In this document: one piece after another, positions 16,096 through 25,399 of the stretch
Layout of the letters: the number at the start of each line of letters is the position of its first letter
Numbering within the stretch: the first letter of the stretch is position 1
NCBI RefSeq assembly: GCF_049310925.1
Contig: NZ_JBMERP010000012.1
Span: forward strand, 1 to 64,000
Length of the DNA: 64,000 nt
Direction of reading: 5' to 3'
From: Virgibacillus_F sp049310925
GTDB lineage: Bacteria > Bacillota > Bacilli > Bacillales > Amphibacillaceae
Notes under the pieces: generated by a model
Database searches by the model: none
What the model was told of the DNA's origin: nothing
What the model saw: only the letters and a program-made list of their open reading frames with translations
Position numbers and translations under genes: made by a program

Positions 16096-17763
16096 TTATT
16101 TATTCACATTTGCCCATTTATATTCATAAGTTGCTCCAAATGGATTCACATGGGCACCTTCTACTTTCGGCGAAACCAATTGTGCTCTGGAACTTTGGAA
16201 TATAGGTGCAATAGCTGCATCTTCAAATAAAATTTTCTCAGCTTCTAAGAAGTTTTTGTACCGTGCTACATTGTCCTGGGCTAGTGATGTAGCCGTTTCT
16301 TTCACTAATTTATCATATTTAGGATTTGAATAGCCCATTGCGTTATTTCCGCTATCTGTTGTCCATAGATTCATAAACGTAAATGGATCAAGGAAGTCAG
16401 GGCCCCATCTGGAAACTTGCATTTCATAATCCATTTTTGTGTCTAAATCAAGACGTTGTTCTTTCGGTACTTGCTTTAAATTAACCTTTAATCCTGGCAG
16501 GTTTCTAGAAAGTTGGTTTGAAATATATTGAACCATTGTCTTGGTGGTTTCATCATCACCTGTTAATAACTCAAGTTCCAAATTTTCTTTTCCAAGTTCT
16601 TTTAACCCTTTTTTCCAGTATTTCAAAGCTTCTTTTTTATCGTAAGTCACAAGGTCTCCACTAACTTCCCGGAAATCTTTTCCTGTCTCAGGCATTGGAG
16701 TAAAGTTAGCTGGTACGAGACCATTTGCAACCAATGATCCATTGTTAAGAATTTCGTCAACTAAAGCTTGCTTGTTAAAAGCTTTGCTAATAGCTTTTCG
16801 TATATTTTCATTTGCAAGAGCTTTGTTAGATTCCTGATTAAACTTTATGAAGTAAACAAATGTATCAGGTGTAACAACATAGTCTTCATGTGACTTATAT
16901 TTATCAACAAGGTCGGCAGTTAAATCCACACGGTCTACCTGACCTGAAGTGTAAAGACTTACTGCTGTTTGCGGATCTTTAATAACTTCAAATGTTATCT
17001 TGTCCATTTGGACGGTATCAGCATCCCAGTAATCTTTGTTTTTAACAAGATCCCAAGAACTGCTTGTACTCTTCCAATTATCAATTGTATATGGTCCATT
17101 TGCCAATAATGTATCAGAGCTTGTTGCAAAGTTCTCTCCTTGTTTTTCAACAAATTCCTGGTTTAGTGGTAGAAATGTGCCAAAAGTAGTTAGTGATTCA
17201 AAATATGGTGTTGGATTTTCCAGTTCTACTACAAACGTGTGGTCATCTTTTGCAGAAACCCCAAGTTTTTCAGCTGGAACTTCCCCTGTGCTTACTGCAG
17301 TTGCATTTTTAATTACACTATTCATCATGTATGGACCGTATTCTGATCCTGTATCCGGGTTAACTGCACGTCTCCACGAGTAAACAAAATCATGAGCAGT
17401 TACCGGGTCGCCATTTTCCCAAACTGCGTCTTCACGCAAATTAAAGGTCCAAGTAAGTCCATCTTCACTTACTTTGTGATCAGTTGCAATTCCAGCAACA
17501 GGTTTTGCATTTTCGTCTAATCTGTAAAGACCTTCCGTTGTTGCGGCTAAATAGATAAACGATGATTCGTCTGTTGCGAGTGAAGGATCCATGGATGGTA
17601 TTGTTACAGGATTTGTAAAGTTAAGTACCTTCTGTCCCTCTGTTGATGATGTATCAGATGATTCTTCAGTCTCCTTAGTTTCTTCACTATCTCCGCTACA
17701 AGCTACTAATAAACTAAGTAATAGACCGAATGCTAGCATTAAAAGCCAATTCTTTTGCTGCAT
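16096..17763 (-). CDS. oligopeptide ABC transporter substrate-binding lipoprotein, OppA family
   Basis: Extracellular solute-binding protein family 5. Signal peptide with lipobox LVAC (Cys22), then a Ser/Thr/Glu-rich linker and the mature domain with ATEGLYRLDENAKPVAGIA and WENGDPVTAHDFVYSWRRAV. 555 aa is normal for OppA. No permease or ATPase genes are adjacent, so it is an orphan binding protein that must use a transporter encoded elsewhere. Its promoter is visible at 17836-17865. Confidence 0.94.
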   Translation of the reverse strand: MQQKNWLLMLAFGLLLSLLVACSGDSEETKETEESSDTSSTEGQKVLNFTNPVTIPSMDPSLATDESSFIYLAATTEGLYRLDENAKPVAGIATDHKVSEDGLTWTFNLREDAVWENGDPVTAHDFVYSWRRAVNPDTGSEYGPYMMNSVIKNATAVSTGEVPAEKLGVSAKDDHTFVVELENPTPYFESLTTFGTFLPLNQEFVEKQGENFATSSDTLLANGPYTIDNWKSTSSSWDLVKNKDYWDADTVQMDKITFEVIKDPQTAVSLYTSGQVDRVDLTADLVDKYKSHEDYVVTPDTFVYFIKFNQESNKALANENIRKAISKAFNKQALVDEILNNGSLVANGLVPANFTPMPETGKDFREVSGDLVTYDKKEALKYWKKGLKELGKENLELELLTGDDETTKTMVQYISNQLSRNLPGLKVNLKQVPKEQRLDLDTKMDYEMQVSRWGPDFLDPFTFMNLWTTDSGNNAMGYSNPKYDKLVKETATSLAQDNVARYKNFLEAEKILFEDAAIAPIFQSSRAQLVSPKVEGAHVNPFGATYEYKWANVNK

Positions 17764-17835
17764 TTAATAGACCTCCCGTAAATTTAATTTTCTGACAAAC
17801 AACTCTAAGAAGTTATGAGAAGTTTAGAAGTTATT

Positions 17836-17865
17836 AGTATAACTGTTCATTGGTAATATTGTAAA
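17836..17865 (-). promoter_or_regulatory. likely sigma-A promoter of the oppA-like gene
   Basis: On the minus strand TTTACA (17865-17860), 18-bp spacer, TATACT (17841-17836), giving a 5' untranslated region of about 65 nt. Confidence 0.6.
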
Positions 17866-17969
17866 GAATTTTTAATTTCCGATAATTAAACTAGTTTAGT
17901 AAAGGTTTTTACAATTAACTAGATTTCTGGAACCTTTTTCATGATGTTTTTGAAAGTTTAAAAGATTAT

Positions 17970-17998
17970 TTGACAAAACAAATTAGCATAAGTATGAT
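17970..17998 (+). promoter_or_regulatory. strong sigma-A promoter of ABC-F leader
   Basis: TTGACA (17970-17975), exactly 17 bp, TATGAT (17993-17998). Predicted start near 18005, about 310 nt before the ABC-F start codon. Confidence 0.85.
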
Positions 17999-18003
17999 AA
18001 AAG

Positions 18004-18220
18004 AAATTAAGAAGAAGGGGGCATTATCCGCCAATGAAGTAAAAACACGTTTATCCAATTATGTTTGAATAATATCAAACAAGAGTTTCGGTTGCATGAA
18101 ACGAATGGGATACGTGTGAACTTTTTTGGGGATAGCCTTTTCAGTCGGAAATAAATTTTCTGAACGTACGTCTATCCATAACGCGATCACCCATTCACAG
18201 GCAGCCACCTGTGTTTTTTT
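18004..18220 (+). promoter_or_regulatory. attenuator-like leader of the first ABC-F gene
   Basis: The predicted RNA begins with a purine-rich GAAGAAGGGGG (18011-18021), then ATG-AAG-TAA (18034-18042), a two-codon frame about 12 nt downstream. Another small frame, MKRMGYV, is at 18096-18119. GGATAG (near 18130) can pair with CTATCC (near 18172). An intrinsic terminator CACAGG-CAGCCA-CCTGTG plus seven T residues closes the leader at 18196-18220. Leaders of this plan control several antibiotic-resistance ABC-F genes; which frame is translated is not known. Confidence 0.6.
18196..18220 (+). terminator. leader terminator ahead of ABC-F gene
   Basis: CACAGG and CCTGTG with loop CAGCCA, followed by T7. 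It lies about 95 bp before the ABC-F start and in the same direction, so it would cut expression unless antiterminated. Confidence 0.7.
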
Positions 18221-18313
18221 ATGGGATTTTTTAAAATATATTCTAGCTCAAGTGGATAGCTTCTGAATTTTTAAGCGGTAAATGCTACTTTTGATAGCTT
18301 TGGAGGAATGTGT

Positions 18314-20116
18314 ATGTTTATTTTTAAGGCAAAAGGATTGCGCAAAGATTGGAATGGGCAGACTCTGTTTGGAAATGTTGATATCGAATTAAAAAAAGGC
18401 GAACACATCGCTTTATTTGGAAGAAATGGTGTTGGCAAAACAACCCTGTTAAATGGCTTAATGGGTAAATTTTCATTCGATACTGGGCATATCCAGCGCT
18501 TCATTCAAGTTGAAAAATGGGGGTTACTTGAACAGGATCCACTCATTAATGCGGAAACAACTACTTTTGAATTTGTTCAATCAGGTGCAAAGACGCGGAT
18601 GCAATTAAAACAGAAACTTGAGCTCCTGCAAGAACAAGTGAGTAATGAGAGTTCCAAACTATTGGATGAATACAATGCTGTTTATGCTGAATTTCTAGAA
18701 GTCGATGGCTTTAATTTAGAATCAGAAGCTGAAAAATGTTTACATGAAGTAAACCTTGATGATCGAACCTGGCAAACAGCTTTTGACCAATTAAGTGGAG
18801 GTGAAAAGACACGGGCGCAGCTAGCACAAATTTTGATGCAACAGCCTGAATGTATCGTAATGGATGAGCCGACAAATCACCTGGATCAACAGACGGTCGA
18901 ATGGCTGGAGCAGTGGATGAAGTCATATTCAGGCTCTATTTTATATGTATCTCACGACAGGTATTTTATAGACAAAACGGCTCATGCATTGTATGAGCTG
19001 ACGGGCAATTCATCGGAACGTTTTGTAGGTGGGTATAGTGCCTATCAAAAACAGAAAGATTTAGAACGGAAAACTCAAGAATCACTTTACCAGAAACAGA
19101 AACAGAAGCGTGCTGCACTCGAGCAAACGATTCGAAATTACCAGCAGTGGTTTCAACAAGCGCACACGGCCGCAGGACAAGATGACTTTGCTCGTGCGAA
19201 AGCAAAGAAAAATGTCTCGCGCTTCAAGGCGAAGGAAAAAGAATTGGAGCGGCTGGAAAAAGAACAAACTGATCGCCCAAGAGACAACAAATCGTTGAAT
19301 TTGAAACTTGAAAGCAGTGAATTCACTGCAAAGCGACTGGTTAATTTGGAAAAGTTCTCTTTTGCTTATCAGGCTGGAGATCCTTTGTTTGCCAATAAAA
19401 CAATCTCCATCTACCGTGGGGATAAGCTTGCCATAATTGGTGAAAATGGTTCAGGTAAAACTACATTATTAAAGTTAATAACAGGAAATCTTATCCCTGA
19501 TGAAGGAAAGATCAGATTAAATCCACAAACAAAGATTGGATATTTTGCCCAGGAACTTGATAATCTGGATAACGATAAAACCTTACTTGACAGCATGCTG
19601 AAGTTACCTGACATGACGCAAACCGAAGCGCGAACCATATTGGGTTGCTTTCTTTTTTCTCAAGATGATGTTTTCAAAAAAATCAAAGACTTAAGTATGG
19701 GAGAAAAGTGCCGTGTTGCTTTTTTAAACCTTTATTATAGTAGTGCAAACCTATTAGTACTCGATGAACCGACAAATTTTTTAGATGTAGCGACCAAGGA
19801 GGTTATTGAAGAAGTTCTTCAAGGTTATCCCGGGGCGCTAATTGTGGTTTCACATGATCGATTTTTTGTACAAAAGGTTGCGAATCGGATCATTCAACTG
19901 GGGAAGAAGCAATGGGTTGATTATCAAGGTTCATACGAAAACTTTATTGAAGACACTACAAAGGAAAGATATGAGAGTGATACCGAAATCCAAGAGTTGA
20001 AAATGCGGTTAACACAGTTGATGGTTATGGAAGATGTCGAAAACGAGTCAGACCAAATTAAAATACTTGATGAGATAAGAGCTCTAAAAAAGCAATTAAC
20101 TGAATTAACAAGATAA
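18314..20116 (+). CDS. ABC-F ATPase, possible ribosome-protection factor
   Basis: Cytoplasmic tandem ABC protein without membrane segments. Domain 1: GRNGVGKTT, LSGGEKTRAQLA, MDEPTNHLD. Domain 2: GENGSGKTT, LSMGEKCRVAF, LDEPTNFLD. A long charged linker (about residues 235-320, with WFQQAHTAAGQDDFARAKAKKN) reaches the P-site tRNA in this family. The C-terminus ends in a short coiled coil. GGAGGA abuts an ATG at 18308, so the ATG at 18314 is chosen (600 aa). The regulated-looking leader suggests a resistance factor (VmlR/Vga/Lsa group) rather than a housekeeping EttA-like factor; this is inference. Confidence 0.9.
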   Translation: MFIFKAKGLRKDWNGQTLFGNVDIELKKGEHIALFGRNGVGKTTLLNGLMGKFSFDTGHIQRFIQVEKWGLLEQDPLINAETTTFEFVQSGAKTRMQLKQKLELLQEQVSNESSKLLDEYNAVYAEFLEVDGFNLESEAEKCLHEVNLDDRTWQTAFDQLSGGEKTRAQLAQILMQQPECIVMDEPTNHLDQQTVEWLEQWMKSYSGSILYVSHDRYFIDKTAHALYELTGNSSERFVGGYSAYQKQKDLERKTQESLYQKQKQKRAALEQTIRNYQQWFQQAHTAAGQDDFARAKAKKNVSRFKAKEKELERLEKEQTDRPRDNKSLNLKLESSEFTAKRLVNLEKFSFAYQAGDPLFANKTISIYRGDKLAIIGENGSGKTTLLKLITGNLIPDEGKIRLNPQTKIGYFAQELDNLDNDKTLLDSMLKLPDMTQTEARTILGCFLFSQDDVFKKIKDLSMGEKCRVAFLNLYYSSANLLVLDEPTNFLDVATKEVIEEVLQGYPGALIVVSHDRFFVQKVANRIIQLGKKQWVDYQGSYENFIEDTTKERYESDTEIQELKMRLTQLMVMEDVENESDQIKILDEIRALKKQLTELTR

Positions 20117-20209
20117 ACTGTTATAAAATAGCCAACATTCGCATAGGTTTTTCAGGGTCCAAATAGTGTATGATGGAAGTAGATTATTTGGCTAAATGGA
20201 GGGAAATCC

Positions 20210-20662
20210 ATGACTCTTTACATGTTTCTTGTACTTATTCATATATTTTCTGCGATATTAGGGATGGGACCGGGATTCGTTATGATTTATATCGTAAAGC
20301 ATGCCACCAATATGAGCGAGCTACGACATGCTTACTTCATACGAAATCGCCTGCATATATTTGTAATGGTGGGTGGAACATTGCTTCTTGTAACCGGAAT
20401 ATTGCTGGGAGTGTTAAATCCTGCGTTGTTTAAAGCAGGGTGGTACGTGTTAAGTTTAATTTTGTTTTTAATAGCGTTAGCCTTTGGACCAACTGTTTTA
20501 TCACCAAGGTCTAAGCCAGTTAAAGATTTTTTGGAAAACTATAAAGGAAAAGAAATACCAGAACAATATTATGTATTATCAAATAAACTATTTTTCTTTG
20601 AACGGATTGAAAACGCAATTTTTTTAATAGTAATTGTGTTAATGATTACTAAACCATTTTAA
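20210..20662 (+). CDS. DUF2269-like integral membrane protein
   Basis: 150 aa with four hydrophobic segments (about 4-25, 47-68, 75-97, 128-147). The HIFSAILGMGPGF start and the HxxxxxGG-type HIFVMVGGTLL in helix 2 match the predicted membrane family DUF2269. No biochemical function is established. It follows the ABC-F gene by 93 bp in the same direction with AATGGAGGGAAA before the ATG, and ends in a terminator. Confidence 0.78.
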   Translation: MTLYMFLVLIHIFSAILGMGPGFVMIYIVKHATNMSELRHAYFIRNRLHIFVMVGGTLLLVTGILLGVLNPALFKAGWYVLSLILFLIALAFGPTVLSPRSKPVKDFLENYKGKEIPEQYYVLSNKLFFFERIENAIFLIVIVLMITKPF

Positions 20663-20696
20663 AACGAGTAACCACCAAAGGGTTGCTCGTTTTTGA
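20663..20696 (+). terminator. intrinsic terminator after the DUF2269 gene
   Basis: AACGAGTAACC and GGGTTGCTCGTT pair around a short loop, followed by five T residues. Confidence 0.75.
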
Positions 20697-20699
20697 TTG

Positions 20700-20872
20700 T
20701 CGCGCACAAACTTCGGGGAATCGCGCATCAAATTGAAATTTCGAGCACCAAATAAAATTATCGAGCACCAAACACATAAAATCGCGCACCGAATAGTCAG
20801 TGCGCGATTTTACTTGGTCAGTGCTCTATTTTTATACAATAGTGCTCGATTTCGGCAATATGTTGCTCGAAT
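20700..20872. repeat. phased 20-21-bp repeat array, 5 direct + 4 inverted units
   Basis: The core TCGMGCAYC recurs with TCG at 20700, 20721, 20741, 20761 and 20782. The inverted core GTGCKCGA begins at 20800, 20821, 20842 and 20863. Spacing is 20-21 bp throughout, with five direct and four inverted units, the same design as 4741-4914. It lies between convergent genes (DUF2269 and fruA). Confidence 0.85.
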
Positions 20873-20901
20873 TTTAATCTCCAAACTCTAATGAAGAGCT
20901 A

Positions 20902-22791
20902 TTAAGTAGCTTGTTTAGTAAGATCCTTTTTTAATACTCCAACAAGTAAAGCAGTAACGATCATACCAATAATTATTGCCAGGATGTACAGAACAATTTT
21001 AATAACTCCTCCATCAACAAGTCCAATTACAAATATTCCGCCATGTGGTGCACGTAATGCAATATCAAACAACATAGTTAATGCACCAGTTACTGCAGCG
21101 CCTGCCATAGTTGATGGAATAACACGAGCAGGGTCGGCCGCTGCGAATGGGATTACGCCTTCTGTGATAAAGCATGCACCCAATGCATAGGCTGTTTTTC
21201 CAGCTTCACGCTCTGTTTTTGTAAAACGATTTTTAAATAAGGTTGTTGCCAGTGCCATTCCAAGTGGTGGTACCATACCAGCTGCCATGACAGTTGCAAT
21301 GACAGTATAATTTCCAGTAGCGAGGGTGGCAAGACCAAATGTATAGGCTGCTTTATTAACAGGTCCCCCCATATCAAATGCCATCATAGCACCTAAAATA
21401 AGTCCAAGTAAAATTGCGTTTGTACCACTCATACTTTCTAGAAATGACGATAGACCTGTATAGATCATAGTTAGTGGTGGATTGATCAACATCATGATGA
21501 TTCCGGTAATAGCTATACTGAAAACAGGGAAAAATAATACTGGCTTTAAACCTTCAAGTGAATCTGGTAAACCAGCAAATGCTTTTTTAACAAGTAATGT
21601 TACATAACCTGCTAAGAAACCTGCGATAAGGCCACCAAGGAAACCTGAACCCATACCAGCGCCCTCAGCTTCTGTGACGGTAATTGCAATTAAGCCACCA
21701 ATCATACCTGGAGCAAAGCCTGGTCGATCGGCAATACTAGATGCAATAAAACCAGCCAACACTGGAACCATTAAGAAGAATGCTTTTCCACCACCTATTG
21801 TACTCAGCATCGCAGCAAATTCATTGTCTGATTCAATTCCCCAGAAGAAGGATATTGCAATTAATATACCACCACCGACTACAAATGGAAGCATGTTTGA
21901 TACACCATTCATTAAGTGCTTGTAAAAGCCACTGCGGCCACCTGATTCCTCAGATGATCCTTCCTTTTTTTCAGCGTTATAGATCGGAGCATCTTTTTTA
22001 ACAGCGCGATTTAATAAATCTGTTGTCTCGTGAATTGCTTTTCCAACACCAGTTTCAATAACAGGCTTTCCAGCAAAACGGGCCATTTCAACCTTTGTAT
22101 CAGCTGCGACGACAATAACATCTGCATCAGCAATCTCTTCATCAGTTAAACGATTTTTAACTCCACTTGAACCATTTGTCTCTACTTTAATTGAGATACC
22201 CATTTCTTTTGCTGTTTCTCTAAGCTTCTCAGCAGCCATGTACGTATGAGCAATTCCTGTTGGGCAAGCTGTTACAGCGAGAATTTTAGAATTTTTTGAT
22301 TCAGGTGTTGCCTCTGCCTTTTCTGGCTCATCTACTTCAATTTCTTTTGCGTTAACAGCGTCCAATATTTCTTCCTTTGAAGAGGCTTTATATATTTTGT
22401 CTCGAAACTTCTCATCCATTAAGAATGTGGATAAACGTGACAATGCTTCTAAGTGTGCATTGTTCGCTCCTTCACTTGCAGCAATCATAAAAAATAAATG
22501 TGCAGGCTGTCCATCAAGTGATTCAAAATCAATTCCGGAATCCGAACGGCCAAATGCAATTGCAGGAACCTTAACGGCTGCTGACTTTGCGTGAGGAATT
22601 GCAATACTTTCGCCTATTCCAGTGGTGCTTTGTTCCTCACGGTTGAAAATATCATTAATAAAAGCTTGCTTGTCGTTAAGCTTCCCAGCAGCATTAAGCT
22701 GATTAGCCAACTCGTTCAACGCGTCTTTTTTTGATTGTGCCTGTAAATCTAGAATAATGGTATCCTGACTTAGTAATTCTGTGATTTTCAC
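20902..22791 (-). CDS. fruA: fructose PTS transporter, fused EIIABC
   Basis: Phosphorylates fructose at C1 during uptake. IIA (about 1-145) with active His in SIAIPHAKSA; IIB (about 168-265) with active Cys in VTACPTGIAHTYMAAEKL; IIC (about 290-620) with multiple membrane helices, including GGILIAISFFWG and AFDMGGPVNKAAY. 629 aa, A-B-C order as in B. subtilis FruA. GTG start directly after the fruK stop, so translation is coupled. Makes fructose 1-phosphate for FruK. Confidence 0.96.
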   Translation of the reverse strand: MKITELLSQDTIILDLQAQSKKDALNELANQLNAAGKLNDKQAFINDIFNREEQSTTGIGESIAIPHAKSAAVKVPAIAFGRSDSGIDFESLDGQPAHLFFMIAASEGANNAHLEALSRLSTFLMDEKFRDKIYKASSKEEILDAVNAKEIEVDEPEKAEATPESKNSKILAVTACPTGIAHTYMAAEKLRETAKEMGISIKVETNGSSGVKNRLTDEEIADADVIVVAADTKVEMARFAGKPVIETGVGKAIHETTDLLNRAVKKDAPIYNAEKKEGSSEESGGRSGFYKHLMNGVSNMLPFVVGGGILIAISFFWGIESDNEFAAMLSTIGGGKAFFLMVPVLAGFIASSIADRPGFAPGMIGGLIAITVTEAEGAGMGSGFLGGLIAGFLAGYVTLLVKKAFAGLPDSLEGLKPVLFFPVFSIAITGIIMMLINPPLTMIYTGLSSFLESMSGTNAILLGLILGAMMAFDMGGPVNKAAYTFGLATLATGNYTVIATVMAAGMVPPLGMALATTLFKNRFTKTEREAGKTAYALGACFITEGVIPFAAADPARVIPSTMAGAAVTGALTMLFDIALRAPHGGIFVIGLVDGGVIKIVLYILAIIIGMIVTALLVGVLKKDLTKQAT

Positions 22792-23721
22792 TTAGGTCAC
22801 ATCCTCTTCTTTAAATGTATTTATACTAACTTTTGAAACCAATGCTTCAACATCCTTTTTCTCACATAAATCAGTCCTGAATGCCGTTGCGCTACCACTT
22901 GCAATTCCATAACGAAATGCTTTGGCAACATCGTTATCCTGGACATATGACGCGATGAATCCTGATACGAGAGAATCACCGGCGCCAACGGTATTAACAA
23001 CCTGACCTCTTGGTGCTTCTGCAACTAAAGTTTGCTGTTTATTTACCAAAATTGCTCCATTTCCACCCATTGATACGATTACATGTGTGATACCTTGTTC
23101 CACGAGTTTTTTTGCAAAGAAGACAGCCTCTTTGTTTGTGTTTATTTTTGTATCAAATAAATCACCTAATTCATGCTGATTTGGTTTGATCAAGAATGGC
23201 TTGGTATCTATCATTTGTTTCAATGCGCCACCAGAAGTATCTAATACAAAGTTAATTCCTCTTTTATGACAACGGCTTGCCAGCGCTCTATAAAATGCGT
23301 CTGGAATAGTGTTTGGTAAGCTGCCTGCTAAAACAAACCAATCGCCAGTTTCAAGTGATTCCAATTTTGCCAGCAATTCCTTACGCTGTTCATGTGTGGT
23401 ATTTGGTCCTGGCCCGTTTAGTTCTGATTCATTTGAGGCTTTTATTTTTACATTGATACGGGTGGGTTCTTTTGTTTCGATAAAACTTGTTTGAACACCT
23501 TCATCACTTAAAAAACTTTGGATATAGTTACCAGTGAATCCACCAGCAAAACCAAGGGCAACACTATCCACATGTAGACGATTTAACACGCGGGAAACGT
23601 TGATTCCTTTCCCGCCTGGAAAGTAGTAAACTTCTTCCGTACGATTTAACTTGCCAGTGTAAAACTCAGGTAAATAGACAGTGTAGTCAATAGAAGGTGT
23701 AATGGTACAGGTATAGATCAT
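22792..23721 (-). CDS. fruK: 1-phosphofructokinase
   Basis: PfkB/ribokinase family kinase converting fructose 1-phosphate to fructose 1,6-bisphosphate. Substrate motif FPGGKGINVSRVL near residue 40 and the PfkB signature NTVGAGDSLVSGF near 245 with the catalytic Asp. 309 aa. It overlaps fruR by 4 bp and abuts fruA. Confidence 0.95.
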   Translation of the reverse strand: MIYTCTITPSIDYTVYLPEFYTGKLNRTEEVYYFPGGKGINVSRVLNRLHVDSVALGFAGGFTGNYIQSFLSDEGVQTSFIETKEPTRINVKIKASNESELNGPGPNTTHEQRKELLAKLESLETGDWFVLAGSLPNTIPDAFYRALASRCHKRGINFVLDTSGGALKQMIDTKPFLIKPNQHELGDLFDTKINTNKEAVFFAKKLVEQGITHVIVSMGGNGAILVNKQQTLVAEAPRGQVVNTVGAGDSLVSGFIASYVQDNDVAKAFRYGIASGSATAFRTDLCEKKDVEALVSKVSINTFKEEDVT

Positions 23722-24470
23722 GTATTCACCACCTTTACAATTGTTTTTTTTGAAAGTATATCGTAATCCTGATTAGGTAATGTGTCAGTAAGTAATATTG
23801 CACGTTGTATGTCACAAACCTTTGAAAAACTCACCTTATTAAGTTTAGTATGATCAGCTAAAACGTAGGTTTCTTTTGCGAGTGAACAAGCCGTTTGTTT
23901 GATGCTTGCTTCCTCGGGGTCAGGTGTAGTATACCCAAAATCATTGTGAAACCCGTTAACCCCTAAAAAGCATCTGTCAAATCGATAATTTTCTAGTGTT
24001 TGAATGGCCTGTCGTCCAATTAGAGCACTTGTTTTTTGCTTTACGTAGCCACCTGTTAAATATGTTGTTATCCCAAGCTCTATTAGGAGGTCTAAATGTG
24101 TTAGTCCATTTGTTACAACTACAACTTCTTTATTTTCCAGATAAGGAATTAGTTGCATTGTAGTGGTACCAGCATCAAGAAAGATACAATCACCATTTTG
24201 AATAGTATCTGCTGCGAGTTTTGCAATTAACTTCTTTTCCTGAAGGTTTCTGGTGGATTTTTCTGCAATGCTATATTCTTGTAACTTTTTCTCTGTTAAA
24301 GTTGCGCCACCATGTATTCTTTGTAGCTTGTTGTTATTTTCCAAGTCCGTAAGATCACGGCGAATAGTTGAGTCTGATGCAGATGTTGCTTCGTAAATGT
24401 CCTGGTTAGTTACTGTTTGTTTTTCTTCCAGGAGCCTTAGTATAATTGCCTGCCGCTCATTCGTAAGCAT
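23718..24470 (-). CDS. fruR: DeoR-family repressor of the fructose operon
   Basis: The N-terminal DeoR helix-turn-helix (NQDIYEATSASDSTIRRDLTDLE, about 20-42) and the C-terminal sugar-phosphate sensor domain with DAGTTTMQL and GVNGFH. 250 aa. First gene of fruRKA, so probably autoregulated through the direct repeats at 24529-24564; fructose 1-phosphate is the usual inducer. Confidence 0.92.
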   Translation of the reverse strand: MLTNERQAIILRLLEEKQTVTNQDIYEATSASDSTIRRDLTDLENNNKLQRIHGGATLTEKKLQEYSIAEKSTRNLQEKKLIAKLAADTIQNGDCIFLDAGTTTMQLIPYLENKEVVVVTNGLTHLDLLIELGITTYLTGGYVKQKTSALIGRQAIQTLENYRFDRCFLGVNGFHNDFGYTTPDPEEASIKQTACSLAKETYVLADHTKLNKVSFSKVCDIQRAILLTDTLPNQDYDILSKKTIVKVVNT

Positions 24471-24503
24471 GTGTTATCACCCTTAATTTAACTTAATAAA
24501 ATA

Positions 24504-24564
24504 AGTATAAAGGAAGCGGTTACAAAAATCAATCAAAAACATTCAATTTCAATCAAAAACATTC
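24504..24564 (-). promoter_or_regulatory. fru promoter with FruR direct repeats and a cre-like site
   Basis: On the minus strand, -35 TTGATT and -10 TATACT (24509-24504) are 17 bp apart. Two perfect 16-bp repeats, TCAATCAAAAACATTC on the plus strand (24529-24544 and 24549-24564), lie 20 bp apart on one DNA face and overlap the -35 box. Between the boxes, TGTAACCGCTTCCT (24524-24511) matches the CcpA cre consensus with two changes, suggesting catabolite repression. Confidence 0.75.
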
Positions 24565-24707
24565 TCGTGTGGAAATTAGATGTTTGTTTACGTGTTATTT
24601 GGGCAACTATATATTGCAATAGAAAAAGTGCAGTGCTATTGTAATAAACAATATCTTTTTTCGGAAATATAATAGAGGACTACTATCCAAGAGGGGAGGA
24701 AGATTAC

Positions 24708-25241
24708 ATGAGAAATGTTAATCTGGAGGAAATATTTATACATCCAATCACACAAAAATATCTGAAACGATCAGGATTAGCACATGCTATTAGGGTCGCG
24801 GAGTATGCTTGTTCATTTGCAACGAAGCACCAGGTTGATCCCGATTTAGCAACAAAAGCTGCATTGCTTCACGATGTGGGTCATTATACGTGGTACCGAG
24901 ATGGTGAATGGGACTACGAGCTATATCGCGAGAATGATATCCATGCGATCAAAGGAGCAAGTAGAGCGCATAAGCTACTGATTCGGATCGGTGAAGACCG
25001 ACATGCTGCCAAGGAAATAGCAGTAGCAATTTTACTTCATACAGACTCTTATCTCCCAGAAGGACACTTGAATTTAAAGCCTTTGCAACATGTTGTATCA
25101 CTTGCAGATGAAGCAGATGAAGAGTCGGGTGGTAAGCACCACTATCGCACTATTCATGATAACGAAGCTATTGAACGAATTCGTAATCTGGACAGAAAGG
25201 TTGATCAGTTGAGAAGTAGTAAGCAGGTCGATAGGGCATGA
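24708..25241 (+). CDS. HD-domain metal-dependent hydrolase
   Basis: 177 aa HD-superfamily protein. The metal motif is H(26), LLHDVGH around residues 52-58, and further His and Asp in LLHTDSYLP and LADEADE. The fold usually acts on phosphate esters of nucleotides, but the substrate is unknown. GGGGAGGA precedes the ATG. Divergent from fruR, followed by a terminator. Confidence 0.8.
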   Translation: MRNVNLEEIFIHPITQKYLKRSGLAHAIRVAEYACSFATKHQVDPDLATKAALLHDVGHYTWYRDGEWDYELYRENDIHAIKGASRAHKLLIRIGEDRHAAKEIAVAILLHTDSYLPEGHLNLKPLQHVVSLADEADEESGGKHHYRTIHDNEAIERIRNLDRKVDQLRSSKQVDRA

Positions 25242-25274
25242 TACTGGGAATTTATATAGATAATCTGGATCGGG

Positions 25275-25308
25275 TAAGCTCATTTAATTATAAATGGAGC
25301 TTATTTTT
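25275..25308 (+). terminator. intrinsic terminator
   Basis: TAAGCTCATTTA and TAAATGGAGCTTA pair with one G-T, followed by T5. Confidence 0.8.
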
Positions 25309-25399
25309 GTGGAGATTAAAGGATTTTTTTTACGTTATAACGCAGCTGAAGCCTTTCTTTTCTTAAGACAAAAGTCCGTGTCTGAAAACCCCGCAGGAT

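Noticed and set aside
17994..18068. 24-codon frame in the ABC-F leader (MIKEIKKKGALS start)
   Set aside because: Its ATG lies inside the -10 box, so it would not be in the transcript, and it has no ribosome site.
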